Assembly: GCA_045577175.1 (NCBI GenBank)
Contig: JAZNHT010000011.1
Span: forward strand, 20,653-84,652
DNA: 64,000 nucleotides
Direction of reading: 5' to 3'
DNA from: SIG701 sp045577175
GTDB taxonomy: Bacteria; Bacillota; Clostridia; Oscillospirales; CAG-272
Shown here: positions 7,741 through 14,378 of the stretch, piece after piece
How positions within the stretch are numbered: position 1 is the stretch's first letter
Layout: every line of letters begins with the position of its first letter
The notes under the pieces: model-generated
Databases searched by the model: none
Told to the model about the DNA's origin: nothing
The model's input: only the letters and a program-made list of their open reading frames with translations
Made by a program: the position numbers and the translations under genes

Positions 7741-8844
7741 TCACTCTGCGTCAAACGGGATTCTCTCACCCGTTTCTTTATCGAAAATGTATACCTTGGA
7801 GGGAAGCAAGGAGAAGCGCACCGTATCGCTGCCTGCCTCAATCTTCGTCTCGGATCGCAAAATGGCGCGGATCGCTTCGTTTTCGCAGGCAGGATGCATG
7901 CAAATCACGCTGACGTCCCGTCCCATAACCTCCACACGGGAGAGGGCACACGTCAAACCGCCGTCTGCTGAGGGGATAAAGCCTTCCGGACGGATCGCCG
8001 CGGTAACGTCCCCGTCGGGTGCTCCCTTTACGGGAAGAACGGCTTCCTTGCCGATGTACAGCGTACCGCCGCGCACACTTGCGGCAAAAACATTGACCGG
8101 CGGCGTACCGAGGAATTTCGCAACGAACAGATTGACCGGATTATCGTACACGTCCTGCGGCTTGCCGATCTGCTGGACGACACCGTCCTTCATGACAACG
8201 ATGAGATCGGAGATGCTCATCGCCTCCTCCTGATCGTGCGTGACGAATATAGTTGTAATCCCCGTTTCGCACTGGATGCGGCGAATCTCCTCACGCGTCT
8301 GCAAGCGGAGACGTGCATCGAGGTTGGAAAGCGGCTCATCGAGCAGAAGGATGCGCGGCATCTTGACAAGCGCACGTGCGATAGCCACGCGCTGCTGCTG
8401 ACCGCCCGAAAGCTCGCTCGGCTTACGGTCCAAAAGCGTTTCGATCTGCACGAGCTTTGCCGTCTCGTATGCCATCTCACGCATTTTTTCCTTGGACAGC
8501 TTGTCCGCGCCCTTTCGGTTTTCCAAAGGAAAGATAATATTCTGGAGAACGGTCAGATGCGGATAGAGCGCGTAATTCTGAAAGACAAGACCGACGCCGC
8601 GATTCTCCGCAGGGAGATCGGTGACGTCATCCTCACCGAAGTAGATTTTTCCCGCAGTCGGCTTCTGAAGTCCGCTCAGAAGATGAAGGGTCGTGCTTTT
8701 TCCGCAGCCGGACGGACCGAGGAGACCGATCAGCTTTCCGTCGGGAATCTCAAACGTGAAATCATTGACCGCAATTACGTCCGCCCCTGTTTTCTTATTG
8801 CGCGCGGGAAATTTCTTCGTCAGATGCTCAAGTACCACTTTCAT
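7741..8844 (-). CDS. ABC sugar transporter ATP-binding protein, MsmK/UgpC type
   Basis: 367 residues. Walker A GPSGCGKST (43-51), Q-loop at about 89, signature LSGGQQQR (145-152) and Walker B ILLLDEP (165-171) are intact. The C-terminal third (after about 240) is a TOBE-type regulatory domain, as in MsmK, UgpC and MalK, which power carbohydrate importers. In many Firmicutes one such ATPase is encoded away from its permeases and shared. Here it is the first gene of the operon, before both permeases and the binding protein. ATG with a weak upstream ribosome site. Confidence 0.92.
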   Translation of the reverse strand: MKVVLEHLTKKFPARNKKTGADVIAVNDFTFEIPDGKLIGLLGPSGCGKSTTLHLLSGLQKPTAGKIYFGEDDVTDLPAENRGVGLVFQNYALYPHLTVLQNIIFPLENRKGADKLSKEKMREMAYETAKLVQIETLLDRKPSELSGGQQQRVAIARALVKMPRILLLDEPLSNLDARLRLQTREEIRRIQCETGITTIFVTHDQEEAMSISDLIVVMKDGVVQQIGKPQDVYDNPVNLFVAKFLGTPPVNVFAASVRGGTLYIGKEAVLPVKGAPDGDVTAAIRPEGFIPSADGGLTCALSRVEVMGRDVSVICMHPACENEAIRAILRSETKIEAGSDTVRFSLLPSKVYIFDKETGERIPFDAE

Positions 8845-8883
8845 TTTTTGTTACCGTCACTTTCGCCTATGTCTATGTAGTAT

Positions 8884-8912
8884 ATTATAGTCAAAAATTC
8901 CCTTCATTGCAA
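8884..8912 (-). promoter_or_regulatory. sigma-A promoter of the sugar importer operon
   Basis: Minus strand TTGCAA (8907-8912), 17 bp, TATAAT (8884-8889), about 40 bp before the ATPase start. Confidence 0.75.
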
Positions 8913-8943
8913 GAGATTCGCGTGAAAAACAGCGATAAAACGA

Positions 8944-8972
8944 AAAAAAGCGGCAGGGTCTCCCCTGCCGCC
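8944..8972 (-). terminator. intrinsic terminator of the DUF1508 gene
   Basis: GGCGGCAGGGG and CCCTGCCGC pair around a short loop. Read leftward the stem is followed by seven T. Confidence 0.85.
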
Positions 8973-8984
8973 TTCGATAAACGA

Positions 8985-9356
8985 TCAGTACGCTTTTTCG
9001 ATCTTCTCGTCCGCCGCGTTCTTCACAACGCTTGCGATGCCGTTTTCGCAGCTTGCCTTGGACTTGTAGCCCTCGGAAACAGCAATCACCTCTCCGTTGC
9101 GCGCCTTGAGGCGGAAGCGGTATTCGCCTGCCTTATCGGTGTACATCTCAAACTTCGGATGCTTCTTTGCTTCGATCGGTTCGGCGGTCTGATCCTCGAT
9201 CTGTGCAACTGCCGCGCACTTGATTACGCTTGCAATACCGCCAAGGCAGGAAGCCTCCGCTGCATAGACCTCAGACGTAGCGATCACTTCTCCGTTGCCT
9301 GCAACGAGATCAAACTTGTAGCCGGTACCCGTTTTCTTTGCGATAAACTTTCCCAT
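8985..9356 (-). CDS. DUF1508/YegP family two-repeat protein
   Basis: 123 residues made of two copies of the about 50-residue YegP/DUF1508 motif. Each has F-x-L/R-A-x-N-G-E-V-I-A-x-S-E-x-Y, then a Cys and GIASV-I/V-K. The repeats lie at about 1-55 and 65-120. The family forms a small paired alpha-beta fold and is common in bacteria, but its function is not established. It is a single gene with a consensus promoter and a strong terminator, so it may be well expressed. Confidence 0.85.
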   Translation of the reverse strand: MGKFIAKKTGTGYKFDLVAGNGEVIATSEVYAAEASCLGGIASVIKCAAVAQIEDQTAEPIEAKKHPKFEMYTDKAGEYRFRLKARNGEVIAVSEGYKSKASCENGIASVVKNAADEKIEKAY

Positions 9357-9413
9357 TTTTCATGTCTCCTTTGTTTACGATAAAATTCGGTTTTCACCGA
9401 TATGTACACGTTT

Positions 9414-9442
9414 ATTATACGCTCTGAGCAAGCAAATGTCAA
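9414..9442 (-). promoter_or_regulatory. consensus sigma-A promoter of the DUF1508 gene
   Basis: Minus strand TTGACA (9437-9442), 17 bp, TATAAT (9414-9419). Both hexamers match the consensus fully. Confidence 0.9.
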
Positions 9443-9491
9443 TATTTTTTGTGAAAAAACGCCAACCAAAAATGTTTTTCAAAACAGTTTA

Positions 9492-9520
9492 TTGACAAAT
9501 CGGGCGAAAGCACGTATAAT
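9492..9520 (+). promoter_or_regulatory. consensus sigma-A promoter of tag
   Basis: TTGACA (9492-9497), 17 bp, TATAAT (9515-9520), followed by GGAGG and the tag ATG at 9547. It is divergent from the DUF1508 promoter. Confidence 0.9.
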
Positions 9521-9546
9521 AAATCCAACAAAAACGGAGGACTTCC

Positions 9547-10107
9547 ATGGACGATCAAGCACAAAAGCACCGCTGCACATGGTGTAACGAAAAAAATCCG
9601 CGCTACATCGCCTATCACGACTCTGAATGGTGTGTACCCAAAACGGACGACGGAGAATTGTTCGAGCTTCTGATCCTTGAGGGATTTCAGGCAGGGCTGT
9701 CGTGGGAGTGCGTTCTGAACAAGCGAGACGCATTCCGCAGAGCGTTTGACGGATTTGATCCGAATACGGTAAGCCTTTACGGTGAGGAGAAAATCCGTGC
9801 TCTGACGAAAGACAGCGGCATTATCCGAAACGAACGCAAAATCCGCGCGGCAGTCAAAAACGCACAGGTTTTTCTGGACATTCGCAATGAGTTCGGCTCA
9901 TTTATCGAATATATCCGCACCTTTACCGGCAATACTGTACTGTATGAAACGGGGAAATCGTCCTCGCCGCTCTCCGACAGAATCAGCACGGACCTTGTCC
10001 GACGCGGCATGAAATTTGTCGGCACGACAATTATATACTCCTATCTTCAGGCGATCGGGGTGCTGTATTCGCACGATACGGACTGTTTTTTATACAGGAA
10101 AGGCTGA
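9547..10107 (+). CDS. tag: DNA-3-methyladenine glycosylase I
   Basis: 186 residues, usual length for Tag. It removes 3-methyladenine from alkylated DNA in base excision repair. The family's N-terminal CTWC plus YIAYHDSEW (His24), the ILEGFQAGLSW substrate pocket and the C-terminal zinc pair in SHDTDC (His then Cys, spaced as in E. coli Tag) are present. GGAGG precedes ATG at 9547. It is transcribed alone from a consensus promoter, and no adaptive-response regulator is next to it. Confidence 0.95.
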   Translation: MDDQAQKHRCTWCNEKNPRYIAYHDSEWCVPKTDDGELFELLILEGFQAGLSWECVLNKRDAFRRAFDGFDPNTVSLYGEEKIRALTKDSGIIRNERKIRAAVKNAQVFLDIRNEFGSFIEYIRTFTGNTVLYETGKSSSPLSDRISTDLVRRGMKFVGTTIIYSYLQAIGVLYSHDTDCFLYRKG

Positions 10108-10113
10108 TTTTGC

Positions 10114-10142
10114 TTGACATTATGCGCACTTTGCGCTATAAT
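10114..10142 (+). promoter_or_regulatory. consensus sigma-A promoter of the aminopeptidase gene
   Basis: TTGACA (10114-10119), 17 bp, TATAAT (10137-10142), starting just after the tag stop. Confidence 0.9.
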
Positions 10143-10175
10143 TTCTAACAGTAATATATTATTTGGAGGAACACC

Positions 10176-11402
10176 ATGACCAAAACTATGATGAAAAAAT
10201 ACGCCGCACTGATTGCCCGTGTCGGCGCAAACGTGAAAAAGGGACAGCCTGTCGTGATCTACGCCGACGTCGATCAGGGCGAGTTCGTTTCCTATGTAAC
10301 GGAGGAGTGCTACAAGGCAGGCGCGTCCCGTGTCACACATGAGTGGAGCTACCAGCCGATCACGAAAATGACATACAAATACCGCACGCTGAAATCCCTG
10401 TCCACCGTTCCGGCATGGCAGGAGGCAAAGATGCAGGCGATGGTGGAGGAGGTTCCCTGCCGTATCCGCATTGAAAGCTCGGCTCCCGACGGTCTGCGCG
10501 GCATCAATCAGGAGAAGATGCAGAAATCCCGTATGGCGATCTATCCGATCATGAAGAAGTACAACGATGCGCTGGAGAACAAGGATCAGTGGACGATCGC
10601 GGCGGTTCCGTCTTACGCTTGGGCGAAGAAGGTATTCCCGGGCGAGAAGAAAAACAAAGCATACGAAATGCTGTGGGAGGCAATCCTCAAGGCAGTCCGC
10701 GTTACAAAGGACAACGATCCGATGGAGGCGTGGAGTGAGCACAACGAAAACCTGAAGAAGAGATCGACCTGGCTGAACGAGCAGCATTTTGATTATCTCC
10801 ACTACCAGAGCGCAAACGGCACGGATTTCCGCGCGTGGCTCATTCCCGAAGGCAAATGGTGCGGCGGCGGAGATACCTCCCTGCTCGGCAATTTCTTCAA
10901 TCCGAATCTGCCGACGGAAGAGATTTTCACCTCTCCGAAGCGCGGCTATGCCGAGGGTAAGCTCGTCTCGACGAAGCCGCTTTCCTACCAGGGACAGCTG
11001 ATTGAGAATTTCTACATCACGTTCAAGGACGGCAAGGCTGTAGAGTGGGGTGCAGAAAAGGGCAAGGAGCTGCTCGACCGTATGCTCTCGATGGACGAGG
11101 GCGCGGCGTATCTCGGCGAGCTTGCGCTCGTACCGAAGAACAGCCCGATTTCGGAGAACGGAATCCTGTTCTACAACACGCTATTTGACGAGAATGCAAG
11201 CTGCCACGTCGCACTCGGTCGCGGCTTTATGGACACCATTGTGGATTTCCAGAACAAGACGCTGGAGGAGTGCCGCGAGCTCGGTATCAACGACAGCATG
11301 ATCCACGTCGATTTCATGATCGGTGCGGACGATATGACAATCACGGGCTACAAGGACGGCAAGGCTACGCCGATCTTTGTAAACGGCACGTGGGCAGAGT
11401 AA
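10176..11402 (+). CDS. M29 family (thermophilic-type) aminopeptidase
   Basis: 408 residues, typical of the M29 AmpS/PepS/AmpT family of cytoplasmic two-metal aminopeptidases. The C-terminal catalytic half carries the expected metal ligands: Glu in NLPTEEIFTSP (about 250), Glu in LGELALV (about 316), His in ASCHVALG (about 347), and His and Asp in IHVDFMIG (about 377-379). The N-terminal half (VKKGQPVVIYADVDQ) is the family's Rossmann-like domain. GGAGG precedes ATG at 10176. It has its own promoter and ends in a long stem-loop. Confidence 0.93.
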   Translation: MTKTMMKKYAALIARVGANVKKGQPVVIYADVDQGEFVSYVTEECYKAGASRVTHEWSYQPITKMTYKYRTLKSLSTVPAWQEAKMQAMVEEVPCRIRIESSAPDGLRGINQEKMQKSRMAIYPIMKKYNDALENKDQWTIAAVPSYAWAKKVFPGEKKNKAYEMLWEAILKAVRVTKDNDPMEAWSEHNENLKKRSTWLNEQHFDYLHYQSANGTDFRAWLIPEGKWCGGGDTSLLGNFFNPNLPTEEIFTSPKRGYAEGKLVSTKPLSYQGQLIENFYITFKDGKAVEWGAEKGKELLDRMLSMDEGAAYLGELALVPKNSPISENGILFYNTLFDENASCHVALGRGFMDTIVDFQNKTLEECRELGINDSMIHVDFMIGADDMTITGYKDGKATPIFVNGTWAE

Positions 11403-11416
11403 GAATACGAAAAACG

Positions 11417-11452
11417 CGGGGAGGGACTTTTTGAAAAAAAAGTCCCTCCCCG
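11417..11452. terminator. long stem-loop after the aminopeptidase gene
   Basis: CGGGGAGGGAC plus T5 pairs with A5 plus GTCCCTCCCCG, about 16 bp. There is no T-run after the stem, but the following CCCC-A5-CTTTTG-A6 stretch gives a second weak fold. This looks like a dispersed intergenic repeat that can act as terminator in either direction. Confidence 0.6.
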
Positions 11453-11505
11453 TACCCTACCCCAAAAACTTTTGAAAAAAGGGTTCTGTTTATCGCAGAA
11501 AGTGC

Positions 11506-11534
11506 TTGTTTTTGCCAAATTTTGCAGGTATAAT
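11506..11534 (+). promoter_or_regulatory. sigma-A promoter of the vanZ-like gene
   Basis: TTGTTT (11506-11511), 17 bp, TATAAT (11529-11534), then GAGGAGGA and ATG at 11562. Confidence 0.75.
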
Positions 11535-11561
11535 AGAAGTACCAAGAAACGAGGAGGAAGT

Positions 11562-12053
11562 ATGAAGCGGGTTTTACAGTTCATCGTCGCGTGTGTGCCT
11601 ATGGCACTCGTGATGATTCTGATCTTTCACTTTTCCTCGCAGGAGGCGTCCGTCTCTTCGGCTACAAGCCGCAGTTTCATTGCGGAGATTTTCTCCGTTT
11701 TTCCCTCTTTTCGCGCTATGAGCACGTATCACAAGCTGCAGGTGATCGGACAGGCACAGTTTTTCGTGCGCAAGGCAGCGCATTTTTCAATCTATGCCCT
11801 GCTCGGTGTGCTTGCGATGCTGCCTTCGTATGTCGTCTTTCAAAAATGGGGGCGGTCTGCGATTGCGGCGTGGTGCGTTACGCTGTTGTTTTCGGCATCG
11901 GATGAATTTCATCAGACGTTTGTGCCCGGGCGAAGCGGTGAAATCCGCGACGTACTAATCGATGCCTCCGGAGCCGCGCTCGGGATTCTCGTGATCTACG
12001 GAATCATCCGGCTGTGGCAGAGACGGGGAAAGAAGTATGACACTCAAACATAA
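11562..12053 (+). CDS. VanZ-like membrane protein
   Basis: 163 residues. The start at 11562 is chosen over an upstream in-frame codon because GAGGAGGA sits just before it and the promoter -10 lies upstream. Four membrane helices surround the VanZ-family signature: HFSSQ after helix 1, RKAAHFSIYALLG, and SASDEFHQTFVPGRSGEIRD, ending with an ALG helix. VanZ proteins are linked to low-level teicoplanin or lipoglycopeptide resistance, but most chromosomal copies have no proven role. The stop is directly followed by the left inverted repeat of the next island. Confidence 0.9.
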   Translation: MKRVLQFIVACVPMALVMILIFHFSSQEASVSSATSRSFIAEIFSVFPSFRAMSTYHKLQVIGQAQFFVRKAAHFSIYALLGVLAMLPSYVVFQKWGRSAIAAWCVTLLFSASDEFHQTFVPGRSGEIRDVLIDASGAALGILVIYGIIRLWQRRGKKYDTQT

Positions 12054-12054
12054 A

Positions 12055-12083
12055 GGACAGAGATCACTCTCCAATGTCATTAA
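12055..12083. repeat. left imperfect inverted repeat of a 2.3-kb island
   Basis: GGACAGA, then GATCACTCTC, then CAATGTCATTAA. It matches the repeat at 14346-14372 in inverted orientation over the outer GGACAGAGA and the inner TCCAATGTCATTAA. The ten middle bases are the reverse complement of the corresponding bases of the right copy. It starts one base after the vanZ-like stop. Confidence 0.65.
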
Positions 12084-12105
12084 GTCAACCAATTTATCCC
12101 AGCGT

Positions 12106-12151
12106 AAAAATGCCCACACTTGATTTCTGTGAAATCGTTATGGGTATTTTT
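12106..12151 (+). terminator. terminator-like nested hairpin
   Basis: AAAAATGCCCA pairs with TGGGTATTTTT (one G-T), enclosing a second hairpin GATTTC-TGT-GAAATC. It ends in a T-run and probably terminates vanZ transcription. The rest of 12152-12303 is AT-rich and holds no gene I can support, apart from a small AGCGAATCGCTTCGCT palindrome near 12278. Confidence 0.6.
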
Positions 12152-12303
12152 CTTCATCTTTCAATTAAAAACATTTACAACGAAATAGTAAATTCTTGGT
12201 CATTTATACAGCAGTTTATCGCCAGAAATAGCCATTGACTCTCAAAAAGGGAATTATCAAGGGAATTTCTATCATCAAGCGAATCGCTTCGCTGGCACGG
12301 TTA

Positions 12304-12331
12304 TTGTATTTCCCTCAAAATATGCTATAAT
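12304..12331 (+). promoter_or_regulatory. sigma-A promoter of the XRE-TPR gene
   Basis: TTGTAT (12304-12309), 16 bp, TATAAT (12326-12331). GGAGG at 12362 precedes ATG at 12372. Confidence 0.65.
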
Positions 12332-12371
12332 ATACGTGTCAGCTGATAATTCAAATATCTTGGAGGTACTT

Positions 12372-13376
12372 ATGAACCTTAACATTGGTACAGTAATCCG
12401 AAAACTGCGTGTCGAACGCGAAATGACTCAGGAAGAACTTGCAGAAAAACTTAGTGTTAGTTTTCAAGCTGTTTCGAAATGGGAGTGTGGAACAACCACA
12501 CCCGATATTGCTACACTTCCGCGCATCGCACTTTTCTTTGGTATTAGCATGGATGCACTCTTTTCCATGGAATCAGACGATTATCTCGAGCGAATTTCCG
12601 TTATGCTTCGTGACGAGCACACGATCTCTACTGAAAACTTCATTTGGGCGGAACGCTATCTGAAGGGTGTTTTGACCGAAGACCATACTGACAATCGAGT
12701 GCGTGCGTTGCTGATCGAGCTGTACGCACATCGCGAAAACCGAGACTCACTTACACGGGGACGCTTGGCAGAAGAGGGCATTCTGCTTGAGCCGATGAAC
12801 GTTGATCTGAATGCGAACCTTATGCGTGTCAGAGAGAAGCGTGGAGAGTTTGACCGTTTGATTGCGTTCTGGGAGCCGTTGCTTGAAAAAGACGCGAGAA
12901 ATTATGTCATTCGCGAGAATCTCATAAGCGTTTGTATTCGTAATCGCTATTTCGATAAGGCAATGGCGCTTATTAAAGCCGCACCATCTGCACGCCCTGT
13001 GTATGATTTGTTCCTTGGTGATATCGCTTTAAGTGAGGGGGACGAAACGTCAGCAAAGAAAATATGGCGTGACACTGCAGAAAAATCCGATGACGCATGG
13101 ACATTTTATCAGGCAGGTGAACGGTTTGAAAAAGTCTGTGAATACAACACAGCGATCGAATTGTGGGAGAAATCCTACGAAAAATCATCTGCGCCGAAAT
13201 GGATGGATTCGCTCTACTCACGTGCATTTTTGTATGAAAAACTTAATCAGCCCAATTTGGCGATCAGGATGTGGGAACAGATCATTGCTGCACTCGCTGA
13301 AGACTATGACATCCGTAATGGAGAAACAGTTGACTGGGCAAGGCGTGAGATCGAACGACTGAAAGCGTTTTCGTGA
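12372..13376 (+). CDS. XRE-family regulator with C-terminal TPR-like helices
   Basis: 334 residues. Residues 1-60 are a helix-turn-helix of the Cro/CI type (IGTVIRKLRVEREMTQEELA, SFQAVSKWE, ISMDALF). The rest is helical, with repeated pairs such as YFDKAMALIKAAPSARPVYD and YNTAIELWEKSYEKSSAP, as in TPR-like peptide or effector sensors. An in-frame ATG at 12336 is rejected because GGAGG lies before 12372. Codon use is more AT-rich than the neighbours (many AAA, GAA, CTT codons), and the gene is isolated inside an inverted-repeat island, suggesting acquisition by transfer. Target genes are unknown. Confidence 0.85.
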   Translation: MNLNIGTVIRKLRVEREMTQEELAEKLSVSFQAVSKWECGTTTPDIATLPRIALFFGISMDALFSMESDDYLERISVMLRDEHTISTENFIWAERYLKGVLTEDHTDNRVRALLIELYAHRENRDSLTRGRLAEEGILLEPMNVDLNANLMRVREKRGEFDRLIAFWEPLLEKDARNYVIRENLISVCIRNRYFDKAMALIKAAPSARPVYDLFLGDIALSEGDETSAKKIWRDTAEKSDDAWTFYQAGERFEKVCEYNTAIELWEKSYEKSSAPKWMDSLYSRAFLYEKLNQPNLAIRMWEQIIAALAEDYDIRNGETVDWARREIERLKAFS

Positions 13377-13591
13377 ACTGACACAAGAGAGGCGGGTTTC
13401 GGCTCGCTTCTCTTATGTTATGCTACTAACGTTCGGATAATTGATTACCGCAAATATGGAATAAAAATTAAAATCATTCATCATATACATTCCGTGCGGC
13501 TGATCATGCACTGTTTCGCTTAACAGTGCATAGTACCGAAAAATCCGCAAAAAAAATACTACTGCCACAAAATCAGAATCTAAAAATCCTT

Positions 13592-14222
13592 GGGATTTAT
13601 GTGCCCTAAAGCCAACTTGTTGTAATTGTCACATTTGCAGGACAGTTCACTGATTGCATGGATTTTTACATCATTCTGCAGACTTGTTGCAATTCATCGG
13701 CATACATTGTCGCCGTTTGTGCAGTTTTCAAAAAATGCCCACGTTATTAAAAATGACTACACATTTATTTCGAAAAAATCCACGATCACATCCCAGAAAA
13801 ACGGCTTCCTGAAAAATGTATGTGTGGCGGCAGGGATTTCCGAAAATCGGGGACATGCTTTTTTGAGATGAAAATATTCAGTATATTTGCGCGATTTATA
13901 CATTAGACGTTCCAAAGACGTTCCAATTTTCGATGTTAGATTCCATAGAAAGTTTCGTATTTAACTGGGGAAACGAAAAACATCACCGCGCCAAAATGCC
14001 GATATTGAATTTTTCAATCATGTAACAGATTTGTTGTTATCGTCTGCGGACTTACGGAAAATTTGTCTTTTTCATTCGTGACGGGAAATACAGGTGATTT
14101 TTGAATCATTGAGCGGACTTGTTGTGATATGCGGTATGACGTGTGGATTCTATGAAATTTTGCTTTTGTTCGAGACAGATTGCAGGATTTTCATACATTG
14201 CCCGACTTGTTGAGAAAGTGCG
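13592..14222. repeat. five degenerate ~40-bp repeats in a 1-kb gene-free region
   Basis: The stretch 13377-14378 has no credible gene. It contains five related units at about 13592-13630, 13661-13700, 14007-14049, 14096-14134 and 14186-14222. The shared pattern is GATTTTTnnATCATT, a few bases, GCnGACTTGTTG, then often nATnnnCGG. Spacing is irregular (69, 346, 89 and 90 bp), unlike CRISPR. The units could be remnants of a tandem array, protein-binding sites or pieces of a structured RNA. Composition is AT-rich like the adjoining XRE gene. Confidence 0.55.
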
Positions 14223-14303
14223 AAGATCATTGCCGATTGAAACAGTTTAATTTCGCTTTATCTGGCGTGTTATCTTAATGGATTTTTGAAATACAAAAAA
14301 GCG

Positions 14304-14333
14304 TTAAGGGAAAATCCGAAGATTTTCCCTTAA
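14304..14333. terminator. perfect 13-bp stem-loop at the island's right end
   Basis: TTAAGGGAAAATC, loop CGAA, GATTTTCCCTTAA. It is a perfect palindrome with a four-base loop next to the right inverted repeat. It may end leftward transcription of the glycogen operon or be part of the repeat element. Confidence 0.55.
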
Positions 14334-14345
14334 ATGATGCATATT

Positions 14346-14372
14346 TTAATGACATTGGATCACTCTCTGTCC
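14346..14372. repeat. right imperfect inverted repeat of the 2.3-kb island
   Basis: TTAATGACATTG, then GATCACTCTC, then TGTCC on the plus strand. It is the inverted partner of 12055-12083 and lies 7 bp from the amylase stop codon. Confidence 0.65.
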
Positions 14373-14378
14373 TCTTTT

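Noticed and set aside
6815..8233. A 472-residue plus-strand open frame opposite the sugar permease and ATPase genes
   Set aside because: Antisense shadow of genes with intact EAA loops and ATPase motifs. The composition is atypical for a real protein.
13626..13871. A possible 81-residue plus-strand protein in the gene-free region
   Set aside because: No ribosome site, no domain, and it overlaps the degenerate repeats. Codon use does not look coding.
13592..14222. A CRISPR array
   Set aside because: The five units are degenerate and irregularly spaced (69 to 346 bp), and no cas genes are present.
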